Assembly (NCBI RefSeq): GCF_003258945.1
Contig: NZ_QLIX01000004.1
Location: 62,001-126,000 of the forward strand
DNA from: Roseicella frigidaeris
GTDB lineage: Bacteria; Pseudomonadota; Alphaproteobacteria; Acetobacterales; Acetobacteraceae
Length of the DNA stretch: 64,000 bases
Reading direction: 5' to 3'
Both the position numbers and the translations under genes were made by a program. Below are positions 25,313 through 36,752 of this stretch, one piece after another; the first letter of the stretch is position 1, and every line of letters begins with the position of its first letter. Under the pieces are notes generated by a model that was given only the letters and a program-made list of their open reading frames with translations, was not told the DNA's origin and made no database searches.

Positions 25313-26716
25313 CTAGTACCGGTACTGATCGGCCTTGAACGGCCCGGCCTGGTCGACGCCGATATAGGAGGCCTGTTGCGGCGAGAGCTTGGTCAGCTTG
25401 GCGCCGACCTTCTCAAGATGCAGCGCCGCCACCTTCTCGTCCAGGTGCTTCGGCAGCACATAGACCTTCCGCTCGTACTTGCCCGGGTTCGACCAGAGCT
25501 CGATCTGCGCCAGGGTCTGGTTGGTGAAGCTCGCCGACATGACGAAGCTCGGATGCCCGGTGGCGTTGCCGAGATTCACCAGCCGCCCCTCGGAGAGCAG
25601 GATGATGCGCTTGCCGTCGGGGAACTCCACCTCGTCGACCTGCGGCTTCACGTTGTGCCACTTGTAGTTCTTGAGCGCGGCGACCTGGATCTCGCTGTCG
25701 AAATGCCCGATGTTGCAGACCACGGCGCGGTGCTTCATCTGCCGGATGTGGTCGAGGGTGATGACGTCCACATTCCCGGTCGCGGTGACGAAGATGTCGG
25801 CGCGCGGCGCCGCCTCCTCCATCGTCACCACCTCGTAGCCCTCCATCGCCGCCTGCAGGGCGCAGATCGGGTCGACCTCGCTCACCATCACCCGGCAGCC
25901 GGCGTTGCGCAGCGAGGCGGCGCTGCCCTTGCCGACATCGCCGAAGCCCGCGACCATGGCGATCTTGCCGGCCATCATCACGTCGGTGCCGCGGCGGATG
26001 CCGTCCACCAGGCTCTCGCGGCAGCCATAGAGGTTGTCGAATTTCGACTTGGTGACGCTGTCGTTCACGTTGATGGCGGGGAAGAGCAGCTTGCCCTCCT
26101 TGGCCATGGTGTAGAGCCGGTGCACGCCCGTCGTCGTCTCCTCCGAGACGCCGCGGATCGACTTGGCCAGCCGGCCGAACCAGCCCGGCTTCTCCTTCAG
26201 CGCCACCAGGATCAGCGCGAAGAAGGCCTCCTCCTCCTCGTTCTGCGGCTTGTGCAGGAAGGCGGTGTCGCCCTGCTCGGCGCGCAGGCCGTAATGGACG
26301 AGCAGCGTCATGTCGCCGCCGTCGTCGAGGATCATGTTCGGCTCGCCGCCATCGCCCCATTCCAGGGTCTTCTGCACGTATTCCCAGTATTCCGGCAGGC
26401 TCTCGCCCTTCACCGCGAAGACCGGCGTGCCGGCGGCGGCGATGGCGGCCGCCGCGTGGTCCTGGGTCGAGAAGATGTTGCAGGAGGACCAGCGGACATC
26501 GGCGCCGAGGGCCTTCAGCGTCTCGATCAGCACCGCGGTCTGGATGGTCATGTGCAGGCAGCCGGCGATGCGGGCGCCCTTCAGCGGCTGGGACGGGCCG
26601 TAGTCCCGCCGCACCGCCATCAGGCCGGGCATCTCGTCCTCGGCCATGGCGATCTCCTTGCGGCCCCAATCGGCGAGCGAGAGATCCTTCACGATGTGAT
26701 CGGCGGCAACGGCCAT
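25313..26716 (-). CDS. ahcY: Adenosylhomocysteinase (S-adenosyl-L-homocysteine hydrolase)
   Basis: 467 residues from the ATG at 26716, which gives the family N terminus [19 protein letters not shown]; a longer frame upstream is spurious. The NAD site is [22 protein letters not shown], with substrate residues in [26 protein letters not shown] and [13 protein letters not shown]. The C-terminal KADQYRY end is diagnostic. It cleaves SAH to adenosine and homocysteine, relieving inhibition of methyltransferases. A CATAA/TTATG inverted repeat upstream (26882-26899) may be its operator. Confidence 0.97.
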   Translation of the reverse strand: MAVAADHIVKDLSLADWGRKEIAMAEDEMPGLMAVRRDYGPSQPLKGARIAGCLHMTIQTAVLIETLKALGADVRWSSCNIFSTQDHAAAAIAAAGTPVFAVKGESLPEYWEYVQKTLEWGDGGEPNMILDDGGDMTLLVHYGLRAEQGDTAFLHKPQNEEEEAFFALILVALKEKPGWFGRLAKSIRGVSEETTTGVHRLYTMAKEGKLLFPAINVNDSVTKSKFDNLYGCRESLVDGIRRGTDVMMAGKIAMVAGFGDVGKGSAASLRNAGCRVMVSEVDPICALQAAMEGYEVVTMEEAAPRADIFVTATGNVDVITLDHIRQMKHRAVVCNIGHFDSEIQVAALKNYKWHNVKPQVDEVEFPDGKRIILLSEGRLVNLGNATGHPSFVMSASFTNQTLAQIELWSNPGKYERKVYVLPKHLDEKVAALHLEKVGAKLTKLSPQQASYIGVDQAGPFKADQYRY

Positions 26717-26881
26717 GACGCGGCTTTCCTCGATGGCTGGGGCGCACCCTGCGGCGACGTGGCCAGGCAGGGCCGCGATGGGGCCCGATTGACGGGGCGG
26801 CGGGCCGAAGGCGCCGGCGCACCCGATCCCGACGCCCGCTCTAGCACGGCCATAATGCCCTGGCCAGCACTGGCCACAAGG

Positions 26882-26899
26882 CATAAGCATGTCTTTATG
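26882..26899 (-). promoter_or_regulatory. Imperfect inverted repeat upstream of ahcY (possible SahR-like operator)
   Basis: CATAAGCATGTCTTTATG, with CATAA/TTATG half-sites, 166 bases upstream of the ahcY start in a lower-GC patch. I recall that SahR operators proposed upstream of methionine-cycle genes in Alphaproteobacteria have an ATAAAG...CTTTAT form, which this resembles. The symmetry is imperfect in the centre, so it is a candidate only. No SAH riboswitch-like fold was recognised. Confidence 0.35.
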
Positions 26900-27018
26900 T
26901 TCGGGCAAAAATTGAAGAAAATCAGACCGCAAGCCTCTCCCTTCCTTGCCTCGGCGGCGGCTTGCCCGCATCGTCCGGCGCGGCGGCTCCCATGCGGGCC
27001 CAAGGGAGGAATTCCATC

Positions 27019-28206
27019 GTGACATCGCGCCTCATCGCGCTCGGCCTCGGTGCCGCGCTGCTCCTGCCAGCCCTCGCCGGGGCGCAGCAGCCCCCGGTGC
27101 CCGGCTGGCAGCAGGGCCGGCCGGGCAGCATGGCCGGCTCGTCGCTCGCGCCGAATGCGCCGAAGCTGACGGCGACGCCGCTCGACCAGGTACCGGTCGG
27201 CAAGCTGACCCTGCCGGCGGGCTTCAAGGCCGAGGTCTATGCCCATGGCATGACCGGCGCCCGCATGATGGCGCTCGGCTCCGGCGGCACGCTCTTCATC
27301 GGCACCCGCACCATCGGCCGGGTCTATGCGGTGAAGGACGGCAAGGTGCACACCATCGCCTCCGGCCTGCCGCAGCCGAACGGCGTCGCCTTCAAGGACG
27401 GCGCGCTTTACGTCATCGCCATCAACCGGGTGCTGCGCTTCGACGGCATCGAGGGCAAGCTCGACAATCCCGGCACGCCCACCGACCTCACCGCCGCCTT
27501 CGACCTGCCGAAGGACGAGCACCATGGCTGGAAATTCGCCAGCTTCGGCCCGGACGGCAAGCTCTACCTGCAGGTCGGCGCCCCCTGCAACATCTGCAAG
27601 GTGGACGAGGATACGCATGCCGTGCTGCTGCGCTTCAACCCGGACGGCTCCGGCCGCGAGGTGGTGGCGCGCGGCGTGCGCAACAGCGTCGGCCAGGCCT
27701 TCCACCCGACAACCGGCCAGCTCTGGTTCACCAACAACGGCCGCGACTGGGCGGGCGAGGACCAGCCGCAGGACACGCTCGCCGTCGTGCAGCGGATCGG
27801 CGAGCATTTCGGCTTCCCCTGGTGCCATATGGGCAGCATGCCGGACCCGGAGATCACCGGCCGCGCCTGCTCGGAATTCGCCCAGCCCGCGCTGCTGCTC
27901 GGCCCGCATGTCGCGGCCCTCGGCCTGCGCTTCTACACCGGCGGCATGTTCCCCGCGGAGTACCGCAACAGCCTCTTCATCGCCCGGCACGGCTCCTGGA
28001 ACCGCACGGAGCGCAGCGGCTACGACGTGGTGAACGTCACCTTCGACGCCCAGGGCAAGCCGCAGATGCGGCCCTTCCTCGGCGGCCTGCTGCAGGGCAA
28101 CAGCTTCCTCGGCCGGCCGACCGACGTGCAGATGCTGCCCGATGGCTCGCTCCTCGTCTCCGACGAGCAGGCCGGCGCGATCTACCGCATCACCTACGGC
28201 CCGTGA
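27019..28206 (+). CDS. PQQ-dependent sugar dehydrogenase family protein (sorbosone dehydrogenase-like)
   Basis: 395 residues. The GTG at 27019 is chosen because AAGGGAGGA lies 8 bases before it and it puts a clean signal peptide first ([20 protein letters not shown]). The mature protein is a beta-propeller of the soluble glucose/sorbosone dehydrogenase type: [86 protein letters not shown]. It would oxidise a sugar or aldose in the periplasm, with PQQ. The downstream dihaem cytochrome c overlaps it (GTGA) and is the likely electron acceptor. Confidence 0.9.
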   Translation: MTSRLIALGLGAALLLPALAGAQQPPVPGWQQGRPGSMAGSSLAPNAPKLTATPLDQVPVGKLTLPAGFKAEVYAHGMTGARMMALGSGGTLFIGTRTIGRVYAVKDGKVHTIASGLPQPNGVAFKDGALYVIAINRVLRFDGIEGKLDNPGTPTDLTAAFDLPKDEHHGWKFASFGPDGKLYLQVGAPCNICKVDEDTHAVLLRFNPDGSGREVVARGVRNSVGQAFHPTTGQLWFTNNGRDWAGEDQPQDTLAVVQRIGEHFGFPWCHMGSMPDPEITGRACSEFAQPALLLGPHVAALGLRFYTGGMFPAEYRNSLFIARHGSWNRTERSGYDVVNVTFDAQGKPQMRPFLGGLLQGNSFLGRPTDVQMLPDGSLLVSDEQAGAIYRITYGP

Positions 28207-28817
28207 GGCCGTTGCGGGCCCTCCTGCCGGCGGCGGCCCTGCTGGCCGCCACCCTCCTCCCCGCCCTGGTCCCCGCCCCGGCGCGGGCCGGCGACCCGCA
28301 GCGCGGCGAGGCGCTGGCCCGGGACCGCGCCTGCGGCGGCTGCCATGGCGAGGCGGGCCTCTCCGGCGAGCGCGGCGTGCCCTCCCTGGCCGGGCAGCAG
28401 GCCGAGTACCTCACGCTGCAACTCATCCTGTTCCGCGAGCGGCTGCGCACCGATCCGCCCATGCCGGATCTCGCGCAGGGGCTCGACGATGCCGCGGTGG
28501 AGGACCTCGCCGCCTTCTATGCCGGGCTGCCGCCGGGCCCGGCGCCCGACCGCGGGCCGCCAGAGGCGGCGGCGCTGGCGGCGGGCGCCGGGCTGTCGGA
28601 GCAGCTGCGCTGCGGCATCTGCCACAAGGCCGATTACCACGGCCAGGCGCAGGTGCCGCGGATCGCCGGCCAGCGCGAGGAATTCCTGCAGCACGCGCTG
28701 ACCGCCTATCGCGACAACCAGCGGCACGGGACGGACACCAACATGAACGCGGTGATGCACGGCGTCTCGGATGCCGAGATCGCCGCCATCGCCCACTACA
28801 TGGCGCACCAGCCCTGA
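28203..28817 (+). CDS. Dihaem cytochrome c (c553/c4-like)
   Basis: 204 residues from the GTG at 28203, which overlaps the dehydrogenase stop (GTGA). Signal peptide RALLPAAALLAATLLPALVPAPARA. Two CxxCH haem sites are present: CGGCHGEAGL and CGICHKADYHG, each followed by a methionine-containing half (PPMPDLAQGL and DTNMNAVMHGVS). This is the two-domain c4-like arrangement. It probably passes electrons from the sugar dehydrogenase to the respiratory chain in the periplasm. A small hairpin follows the stop. Confidence 0.93.
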   Translation: MRPLRALLPAAALLAATLLPALVPAPARAGDPQRGEALARDRACGGCHGEAGLSGERGVPSLAGQQAEYLTLQLILFRERLRTDPPMPDLAQGLDDAAVEDLAAFYAGLPPGPAPDRGPPEAAALAAGAGLSEQLRCGICHKADYHGQAQVPRIAGQREEFLQHALTAYRDNQRHGTDTNMNAVMHGVSDAEIAAIAHYMAHQP

Positions 28818-28823
28818 GCCGGA

Positions 28824-28840
28824 GGCGGGCGAGGCCCGCC
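28824..28840 (+). terminator. Short hairpin after the cytochrome c gene
   Basis: GGCGGGC and GCCCGCC with a GAG loop, 7 bases past the stop. No T-run. Further along, at 28914-28938, GGTCATCCTGATCAGGACC forms another weak hairpin that resembles a decayed family A/B element. Confidence 0.45.
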
Positions 28841-29009
28841 GGCATCGCCGGGCGCGAGGGGTTGCCATCCGCCCTGGCCCCGGCGCCCGCGGAGGGCGGG
28901 ACCGGCGGACCGGGGTCATCCTGATCAGGACCCGCTCCAACGCGGCCTGGACGGGCCGCAGGCTTTCACCGTTGTCGGCCGGCGCCGGTGGGGCTATCCC
29001 GGCAGCGAC

Positions 29010-30182
29010 ATGGACGCGACCACCGGCACCCCTCCCGGCGCGGCGCGGCCGGAGGGCCCCCTGCCCGCCTATCGCGCGCGGATCGCCGCCGGCCGGCTGA
29101 AGCCCGACCCGGCCCAGGCGCTCGCGGCGGAGACGCTGCAGGATCTCTGGCGGCGGCTGCGCGGCTACGACCCGCAGCTGGAGCCGCCGGAGCCCGATGG
29201 CTTCCTCGCCCGCTTCTTCCGCCGCAAGCCGGCCCCCGAGGCGGTGGATGCGACGCCGCAGGGCCTCTACCTGGTCGGCGAGGTCGGGCGCGGGAAATCC
29301 ATGCTGATGGATCTCTTCTTCGCCTGCGCCGAGGTGCCGCGGAAGAAGCGCATCCATTTCCACCAGTTCATGCAGGACTGCCACCAGCGCATCCATCGCT
29401 GGAAGAAGGCGCATCCGGGCGAGTCGGACCCCATCCCGCCGCTCGCCGACAGCATCGCGGCCGAGGCCTCGCTGCTCTGCTTCGACGAGTTCCAGGTGCA
29501 TGACATCACCGATGCCATGATCCTCGGCCGGCTCTTCGAGGCGCTCTTCGCCCGCGGCGTGGTGGTGGTGGCGACCTCCAACACCGCGCCCGACGACCTG
29601 TTCAAGGGCAAGCCGGGGCGGGACGCCTTCCTGCCCTTCATCGCCCTGATCAAGCAGCGCCTGAACGTCCTGCACCTCGAGGCCGAGCGCGACTACCGGC
29701 GGGAGCGCATCCGCGGGCTGCCGACCTGGCACAGCCCGCTCGGCGCCCGGGCGGAGCGGGCGCTGGACGCCGCCTTCCTGGAGCTGACCGGCGAGGCGCA
29801 TGGCACGCCCTGCCAGCTCAAGGTCCTCGGCCGGGTGATCGAGGTGCCGGAGGTGACGCGCGGCGTGGCCCGGGCCGATTTCGACGCGCTTTGCGGCAAG
29901 CCGCTCGGCCCGGCCGACTACCTGGCGCTGGCGACGCATTGCCACACCCTGGTGCTGGACGGCGTGCCGCGCCTCGGGCCAGAGAATTTCGACCGGGCGC
30001 GGCGCTTCATCACCCTGGTCGACGCCCTCTACGAGCATCGTTGCAAGCTCGTCGCCTCGGCCGCCGCGACGCCGGACGCCCTCTACGAACAGGGCGAGAA
30101 CGCGGCGATGTTCGAGCGGACGGCGAGCCGGCTGATGGAGATGCAGAGCCAGGACTACCTGGCCCTGCCGCATCTGACCTGA
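29010..30182 (+). CDS. zapE: AFG1/ZapE-like ATPase (cell division protein ZapE family)
   Basis: 390 residues. Walker A is GEVGRGKSML (90-99) and Walker B LLCFDEFQVHDITDAM, with the family's LARFFRRKP and ATSNTAPDDLFKGKPGRDAFLPFI stretches. ZapE is an ATPase that modulates FtsZ rings in E. coli, and AFG1 is a mitochondrial quality-control ATPase; both are the same family. It precedes mdh-sucCDAB, a placement common in Alphaproteobacteria. The start has no strong ribosome binding site but matches the family length. Confidence 0.94.
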   Translation: MDATTGTPPGAARPEGPLPAYRARIAAGRLKPDPAQALAAETLQDLWRRLRGYDPQLEPPEPDGFLARFFRRKPAPEAVDATPQGLYLVGEVGRGKSMLMDLFFACAEVPRKKRIHFHQFMQDCHQRIHRWKKAHPGESDPIPPLADSIAAEASLLCFDEFQVHDITDAMILGRLFEALFARGVVVVATSNTAPDDLFKGKPGRDAFLPFIALIKQRLNVLHLEAERDYRRERIRGLPTWHSPLGARAERALDAAFLELTGEAHGTPCQLKVLGRVIEVPEVTRGVARADFDALCGKPLGPADYLALATHCHTLVLDGVPRLGPENFDRARRFITLVDALYEHRCKLVASAAATPDALYEQGENAAMFERTASRLMEMQSQDYLALPHLT

Positions 30183-30218
30183 GCCTCCCCGGCCCGGCCG
30201 GACGGGTCGCCGGGGACG

Positions 30219-30243
30219 ATATGCAACTTGATTGGTTGCATAT
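30219..30243. promoter_or_regulatory. Inverted repeat upstream of mdh
   Basis: Perfect 9-bp arms ATATGCAAC and GTTGCATAT around TTGATTG, in a small AT-richer patch 37 bases after the zapE stop and 220 bases before mdh. It reads as an operator or an RNA hairpin; the symmetric TGCAAC...GTTGCA core suggests a helix-turn-helix protein. Which of the two is not decidable here. Confidence 0.4.
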
Positions 30244-30253
30244 GGCTGCCACC

Positions 30254-30360
30254 GGGCGGATTCGCGCTTGCGGGCGGTTCCGCCCTGCGGCGATCCGCCC
30301 CAACCCCATCGAGCGGATTCACGCCTGCGGGCGGTTCCGCCCTGCGGCGATCCGCTCTAG
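30254..30360. repeat. Two tandem hairpin elements, family E
   Basis: Two similar units at 30254-30301 and 30311-30360 separated by 9 bases. Each has outer arms (G)AGCGGAT...ATCCGCT or GGCGGAT...ATCCGCC and an inner GGGCGG/CCGCCC stem around TT. The second ends in CTCTAG like families A-D. The segment GATTCACGCCTGCGG matches the GATTCACGCCTTCGG part of family D, so the two families seem related. Between zapE and mdh, both rightward. Confidence 0.65.
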
Positions 30361-31416
<1,056 letters not shown>

Positions 31417-31437
31417 GGCTTCGGCCCAGGTGGCCAG

Positions 31438-31460
31438 GGGCCGGGGGACGCCCCCGGCCC
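31438..31460 (+). terminator. GC hairpin between mdh and sucC
   Basis: Perfect 10-bp arms GGGCCGGGGG and CCCCCGGCCC with an ACG loop, 22 bases past the mdh stop, followed by GTCCCTTCC. Probably a partial terminator or mRNA-processing/stability site, since the genes beyond belong to the same pathway. Confidence 0.6.
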
Positions 31461-31506
31461 GTCCCTTCCGGCCGGGGTCCGGCCAGCAGCGCATGAGGGC
31501 CAGCGG

Positions 31507-32703
31507 ATGAACATCCACGAGTACCAGGCGAAGGAGCTGCTGCGCCGCTACGGCGTCGCCGTGCTCGACGGCCATGTGGCCTGGACCCCGGAGGAGGCGG
31601 CGGCGGCCGCGGCGAAGCTGCCCGGGCCGGTCTATGTGGTGAAGTCGCAGATCCATGCCGGCGGCCGCGGCGCCGGCCGCTTCCAGGACGACCCGCAGGG
31701 CAAGGGCGGCGTCCGGGTGGTGAAGTCGGCCGAGGAGGCGAAGGCCGCCGCCGCCGCCATGATCGGCCACACCCTGGTCACCAAGCAGACCGGGCCGCAG
31801 GGCAAGGTGGTTTCCCGCGTCTATGTCGAGGCTGGCTGCGACATCAAGCGCGAGCTCTATCTCGGCCTGCTGGTGGACCGCGCCACCTCCCGCCTCACCA
31901 TCATGGCCTCGACCGAGGGCGGGATGGAGATCGAGGAGGTCGCCGAGCACCACCCCGAGAAGATCCTGAAGGTCGCGGTGGACCCGGCCTCGGGCATCTC
32001 CGGCTTCCATGCCCGCAAGCTCGCCTTCGGCCTCGGCCTCGAGGGCAAGCAGGTGGCGAGCTTCACGAAATTCGTGACCGCCCTCTACAGGGCGGTGCTC
32101 GAACTCGATTGCGCCATCGTCGAGATCAACCCGCTGGTCGTCACCGGCGCCGGCGAGATCGTGGCGCTGGATGCCAAGATCGCCTTCGACGACAACGCCC
32201 TGTTCCGACACAAGGACCTCGAGGCCCTGCGCGACGACAGCGAGATGGACCCGAAGGAGCTGGAGGCGGTCAGGAACGACCTGAACTACGTCGCGCTCGA
32301 CGGCGAGATCGGCTGCATGGTGAACGGCGCCGGCCTCGCCATGGCGACGATGGACATCATCAAGCTCTATGGCTCCTCGCCGGCGAACTTCCTCGATGTC
32401 GGCGGCACCGCGACGGCGGAGCGGGTGACCGAGGCCTTCCGCATCATCACCTCGGACGCCAACGTCAAGGCGATCCTGGTCAACATCTTCGGCGGCATCG
32501 CCAAGTGCGACATGATCGCCTCCGGCATCGTGGCGGCGAGCAAGAACCTCTCCCTCTCCGTGCCGCTGGTGGTGCGGCTGGAGGGCACGAATGTCGAGCG
32601 GGGCAAGCAGATCCTGGCCGAGAGCGGGCTGGCCATCATCCCCGCGGACAACCTGGCCGATGCCGCCGAGAAGGTGGTCAACGCGGTGAAGAAGGCGGCC
32701 TGA
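31507..32703 (+). CDS. sucC: Succinate-CoA ligase, beta subunit
   Basis: 398 residues. ATP-grasp landmarks: [58 protein letters not shown], and [17 protein letters not shown]. It makes the nucleotide- and CoA-linked step between succinyl-CoA and succinate together with SucD. The gene is 3 bases before sucD, so the two are co-translated. Confidence 0.97.
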   Translation: MNIHEYQAKELLRRYGVAVLDGHVAWTPEEAAAAAAKLPGPVYVVKSQIHAGGRGAGRFQDDPQGKGGVRVVKSAEEAKAAAAAMIGHTLVTKQTGPQGKVVSRVYVEAGCDIKRELYLGLLVDRATSRLTIMASTEGGMEIEEVAEHHPEKILKVAVDPASGISGFHARKLAFGLGLEGKQVASFTKFVTALYRAVLELDCAIVEINPLVVTGAGEIVALDAKIAFDDNALFRHKDLEALRDDSEMDPKELEAVRNDLNYVALDGEIGCMVNGAGLAMATMDIIKLYGSSPANFLDVGGTATAERVTEAFRIITSDANVKAILVNIFGGIAKCDMIASGIVAASKNLSLSVPLVVRLEGTNVERGKQILAESGLAIIPADNLADAAEKVVNAVKKAA

Positions 32704-32706
32704 GCC

Positions 32707-33591
32707 ATGGCGATCCTCGTCGACGAGACCACCAAGGTGATGACCCAGGGCTTCACCGGCGCCCAGGGCACCTTCCATGCCGAGCAGGGCATCGCCTACG
32801 GCAGCAAGTATGTGGGCGGCGTGACGCCGGGCAAGGGCGGCACCACCCATATCGGCCTGCCGGTCTTCGACACGGTGGCGGACTGCGCGGCGGCGACCGG
32901 CGCCGATGCCTCCGTCATCTACGTGCCGCCGCCCTTCGCCGCGGATGCGATCCTGGAGGCGATCGATGCGGGCATCCCGCTCGTCATCTGCATCACCGAG
33001 GGCATCCCGGTGCTCGACATGGTGCGGGTGAAGCGGGCGCTGTCGGGCTCGCGGACGCGGCTGATCGGGCCGAACTGCCCCGGTGTCATCACCCCCGATG
33101 CCTGCAAGATCGGCATCATGCCGGGCCATATCCACCGCCGCGGCTCGGTCGGCATCGTCTCCCGCTCCGGGACGCTGACCTATGAGGCGGTGGCGCAGAC
33201 CACCGCGGCCGGGCTCGGCCAGTCCACCTGCGTCGGCATCGGCGGCGACCCGGTGAAGGGCACCGATTTCGTCGAGGTGCTGGAGATGTTCCTGGCCGAT
33301 GACGAAACGAAGTCGATCGTCATGATCGGCGAGATCGGCGGCCAGTCCGAGATCGAGGCGGCCGAGTTCCTCGGCCGCGAGAACCGCGGCGCCGGGGCGA
33401 AGCCGGTGGTCGGCTTCATCGCCGGCGCAACGGCCCCGCCCGGCCGCCGCATGGGCCATGCCGGCGCCGTCATCTCCGGCGGCAAGGACACGGCGGCGGC
33501 GAAGATGGAGGCGATGCGGTCGGCCGGGATCCATGTGGCCGAGAGCCCGGCGGCGCTGGGCTCGACCATGGTAAAGGCGCTGCGGGGCTGA
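32707..33591 (+). CDS. sucD: Succinate-CoA ligase, alpha subunit
   Basis: 294 residues. The CoA-binding domain begins [27 protein letters not shown]; the phosphohistidine loop is [18 protein letters not shown], with [13 protein letters not shown]. Forms the alpha-beta complex with SucC. A GC hairpin follows the stop and separates it from sucA. Confidence 0.97.
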   Translation: MAILVDETTKVMTQGFTGAQGTFHAEQGIAYGSKYVGGVTPGKGGTTHIGLPVFDTVADCAAATGADASVIYVPPPFAADAILEAIDAGIPLVICITEGIPVLDMVRVKRALSGSRTRLIGPNCPGVITPDACKIGIMPGHIHRRGSVGIVSRSGTLTYEAVAQTTAAGLGQSTCVGIGGDPVKGTDFVEVLEMFLADDETKSIVMIGEIGGQSEIEAAEFLGRENRGAGAKPVVGFIAGATAPPGRRMGHAGAVISGGKDTAAAKMEAMRSAGIHVAESPAALGSTMVKALRG

Positions 33592-33604
33592 GCCCCGCCG
33601 CCAT

Positions 33605-33629
33605 GCCCCGGCCCAGCCCGGGCCGGGGC
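33605..33629 (+). terminator. GC hairpin after sucD
   Basis: Perfect 10-bp arms GCCCCGGCCC and GGGCCGGGGC around AGCCC, 13 bases beyond the sucD stop. sucA begins about 180 bases later, so this may mark the end of the mdh-sucCD message or partial read-through into sucAB. Confidence 0.55.
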
Positions 33630-33808
33630 GGCGAAAACGCTGCGGCTGCCATGCGGCAGGGCCGGGAATCGTCGCCGCCCCTGCCGCAGCGCCGCCACAA
33701 TGACTATGTTATGCGGCGCGCGGCCCGGCCTTGCCGGGACCGCGCGTTCTGCGCACAGACCTGAAGGTTGCCGCCGGCCCCTGATGGGCGGCCGGCACGG
33801 AGAGAAAC

Positions 33809-36676
33809 ATGGCCGGAGTGGATATCCTCGCCAGCGCGATGACGGGGGCGAATGCTGCCTTCCTCGCCGATCTCTACGCCCGCTGGGTGGAAAAGCCGGA
33901 CAGCGTCGAACCCTCCTTCGCCGAGCTCTTCGCCGCCCTGGACGACGATGCGCGGGCGGTGCTGACCGATGCCTCGGGCGCCTCCTGGGCGCCGCGGCCG
34001 CGCGGCGGCTTCGCGCCGGAGCCGGAGGCGCCGCCGGCGCCGAAGGGGCGCGGCGCGGCGGCGGACCCGGCGACGATCCGCGCCGCGCAGCTCGATTCGA
34101 TCCGCGCCCTGATGCTGATCCGCAGCTACCGGGTGCGCGGCCATCTGGAGGCGCAGCTCGACCCGCTCGGCCTGCAGCGGCCGAAGCCGCATCCCGAGCT
34201 GGACCCGGCCACCTACGGCTTCACCGAGGCCGACTGGGACCGGCCGATCTTCATCAACGGCGTGCTCGGCCTCGAGAGCGCCTCGGTCCGCCAGATCATG
34301 GAGGTCTGCCGCGCCACCTATTGCGGCCCGATCGGCGTCGAGTTCATGCACATCCAGGACCCGGACCAGAAGGCCTGGATCCAGCAGCGCATGGAAGGCG
34401 CCCCCTGGACCAGCGCCTTCGACCGTGCGGGCAAGCGGCTGATCCTCGAGCAGCTCACCGAGGCCGAGGGCTTCGAGGCCTTCTGCGCGAAGAAATACGT
34501 CTCGACCAAGCGCTTCGGCCTGGAGGGCGGCGAGAGCACCATCCCGGCGGTGCAGGAGGTGATCGAGAGCGCGGCGAAGGCCGGCGTGAACGAGATCGCC
34601 ATCGGCATGGCGCATCGCGGCCGGCTGAACGTGCTGGTGAACGTGGTGAAGAAGCCCTTCACCCAGGTCTTCTCGGAATTCGCCGGCGTCGGCGCCAACC
34701 CGGACGACGTCCAGGGCTCGGGCGACGTGAAGTACCATCTCGGCACCTCGACCGATGTCGAGATCGCCGGCCGGACCATCCACCTCTCGCTGCAGCCGAA
34801 CCCCTCGCATCTCGAGGCGGTCGATCCGGTCGTGGTCGGCAAGGTGCGGGCGCGCCAGGACATGGCGGGCGACACCCGCACCCGGCGCTCGGTGATGGGC
34901 ATCCTGCTGCATGGCGACGCCGCCTTCGCCGGCCAGGGCCTGGTCTACGAGACCATGGCGATGAGCCAGCTCATCGGCTACCGCACCGGCGGCACGGTGC
35001 ACATCGTCACCAACAACCAGATCGGCTTCACCACCGTGCCGGCGCACGCCTATTCCGGCCTCTACTGCACCGACATCGCCAAGTCGGTGCAGGCGCCGAT
35101 CTGGCACGTGAACGGCGACAACCCGGAGGCGGTGGTCTTCGTCTCCCGCCTCGCCGCCGAGTTCCGCCAGCAATTCGGCACCGATGTGGTGGTCGACATC
35201 GTCTGCTACCGCCGCCACGGCCATAACGAGAGCGACGAGCCGGCCTTCACCCAGCCGATCATGTACGGCCGCATCCGCGAGATGAAGACGACGCGGACCC
35301 TCTATGCCGAGCAGCTGGCCGCCGAGGGCAGCATCCCGGCCGAGGAATCGCAGGCGGTGCTGAACGCCTTCACCCAGCGGCTGGAGGAGGCGCACCAGGC
35401 GGCGCAGACCTTCAAGCCGAACAAGGCGGACTGGCTGGAGGGCCACTGGTCCGGCCTGAAGCCGGCTGGCGCCGAGGATTCGGTCGAGCAGCTGCAGTCC
35501 ACCGCCGTGCCGCTCGAGACGCTGCGCGAGGTCGGCGCCGCCCTGGCCCGGGTGCCGGAGGGCTTCGCCGTCAACCCGAAGATCGCCCGCCAGCTCGAGG
35601 CCAAGAAGCAGGCGATCGAGAGCGGCGAGGGCATCGACTGGGCGACCGGCGAGGCGCTCGGCTTCGGCACGCTGCTGCTGGAGGGCCACCGCGTCCGCCT
35701 CTCGGGCGAGGACGTGCAGCGCGGTACCTTCAGCCACCGCCATGCGGTTCTGGTCGACCAGAAGACCCAGGCCGAATACGTGCCGCTGAACAACATCCGC
35801 GACGGCCAGCCGCGCTTCGAGGCCTTCAACAGCCTGCTCTCCGAATTCGGCGTGCTCGGCTACGACTACGGCTACTCGCTGGCCGACCCGCACACCCTGG
35901 TGCTGTGGGAGGCGCAGTTCGGCGACTTCGCCAACGGCGCGCAGGTCATCATCGACCAGTTCATCGCCTCGGCCGAGACCAAGTGGCTGCGCATGTCGGG
36001 CCTCGTCATGCTGCTGCCGCACGGCTACGAGGGCCAGGGGCCGGAGCATTCCTCGGCGCGGCTGGAGCGCTACCTGCAGCTCTGCGCCGAGCGCAACATG
36101 CGGGTCTGCAACCTGACCACGCCGGCCAACTACTTCCACGCGCTGCGCCGGCAGCTGAAGGCGAACTACCGCAAGCCGCTGGTGCTGATGACGCCGAAGT
36201 CGCTGCTGCGCCACAAGCTCGCGGTCAGCAGCCTCTCGGAATTCGGCCCGGGCAGCGCCTTCCGCACCGTGATCCCGGAGATCGACGCGATCGCGCCGGA
36301 GGAGGAGGTGCGGCGCGTCGTGCTCTGCTCCGGCAAGGTCTATTACGACCTGCTGCAGGAGCGGCGCGACAAGGGCGTGAAGGACGTGGCGATCCTCCGG
36401 CTCGAGCAGATCCATCCCTTCCCAGTCAACGCGCTGAAGACGGTGCTCGCGCCCTACCGCAACGCCGAGCTCCTCTGGTGCCAGGAGGAGCCCGAGAACA
36501 TGGGCGCCTGGACCTTCATCGACCGGCGGCTGGAGAAGGTGCTGCGGGAGATCGGCATCAAGGCGCAGCGGCCCGACTATGTCGGCCGCAAGGAGGCGGC
36601 GAGCCCGGCCACCGGCCTCGCCAAGGTGCATCAGCAGGAGCAGCAAACCCTGGTGCGGGAGGCGCTCGGCCTCTGA
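33809..36676 (+). CDS. sucA: 2-oxoglutarate dehydrogenase E1 component
   Basis: 955 residues, normal for E1o. It starts after GGAGAG with the family opening [25 protein letters not shown]. ThDP-domain stretches: [48 protein letters not shown]-terminal: [25 protein letters not shown] and [12 protein letters not shown]. It decarboxylates 2-oxoglutarate and transfers succinyl to the lipoyl arm of SucB. Confidence 0.97.
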   Translation: MAGVDILASAMTGANAAFLADLYARWVEKPDSVEPSFAELFAALDDDARAVLTDASGASWAPRPRGGFAPEPEAPPAPKGRGAAADPATIRAAQLDSIRALMLIRSYRVRGHLEAQLDPLGLQRPKPHPELDPATYGFTEADWDRPIFINGVLGLESASVRQIMEVCRATYCGPIGVEFMHIQDPDQKAWIQQRMEGAPWTSAFDRAGKRLILEQLTEAEGFEAFCAKKYVSTKRFGLEGGESTIPAVQEVIESAAKAGVNEIAIGMAHRGRLNVLVNVVKKPFTQVFSEFAGVGANPDDVQGSGDVKYHLGTSTDVEIAGRTIHLSLQPNPSHLEAVDPVVVGKVRARQDMAGDTRTRRSVMGILLHGDAAFAGQGLVYETMAMSQLIGYRTGGTVHIVTNNQIGFTTVPAHAYSGLYCTDIAKSVQAPIWHVNGDNPEAVVFVSRLAAEFRQQFGTDVVVDIVCYRRHGHNESDEPAFTQPIMYGRIREMKTTRTLYAEQLAAEGSIPAEESQAVLNAFTQRLEEAHQAAQTFKPNKADWLEGHWSGLKPAGAEDSVEQLQSTAVPLETLREVGAALARVPEGFAVNPKIARQLEAKKQAIESGEGIDWATGEALGFGTLLLEGHRVRLSGEDVQRGTFSHRHAVLVDQKTQAEYVPLNNIRDGQPRFEAFNSLLSEFGVLGYDYGYSLADPHTLVLWEAQFGDFANGAQVIIDQFIASAETKWLRMSGLVMLLPHGYEGQGPEHSSARLERYLQLCAERNMRVCNLTTPANYFHALRRQLKANYRKPLVLMTPKSLLRHKLAVSSLSEFGPGSAFRTVIPEIDAIAPEEEVRRVVLCSGKVYYDLLQERRDKGVKDVAILRLEQIHPFPVNALKTVLAPYRNAELLWCQEEPENMGAWTFIDRRLEKVLREIGIKAQRPDYVGRKEAASPATGLAKVHQQEQQTLVREALGL

Positions 36677-36682
36677 CGGCGC

Positions 36683-36708
36683 GGCCCGGGCCGAACTCCG
36701 CCCGGGCC
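36683..36708 (+). terminator. Intercistronic hairpin between sucA and sucB
   Basis: GGCCCGGG (36683-36690) pairs with CCCGGGCC (36701-36708) around 10 bases, just after the sucA stop. Given that sucB follows within 77 bases, it is more likely an mRNA-stability or differential-expression hairpin than a full stop. Confidence 0.4.
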
Positions 36709-36752
36709 ATGCCGCCGGATCACCGGCACCCCGCAGGAAGGCGATGAGGACG

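Noticed and set aside
26717-27018. SAH riboswitch upstream of ahcY
   Set aside because: No match to the conserved SAH-riboswitch core could be seen by eye; only an inverted repeat was noted.
28914-28938. GGTCATCCTGATCAGGACC hairpin as another family A/B copy
   Set aside because: The likeness to GTCATCC...CAGGATCTGCTC is partial and the frame is missing, so it is too weak to list as a member.
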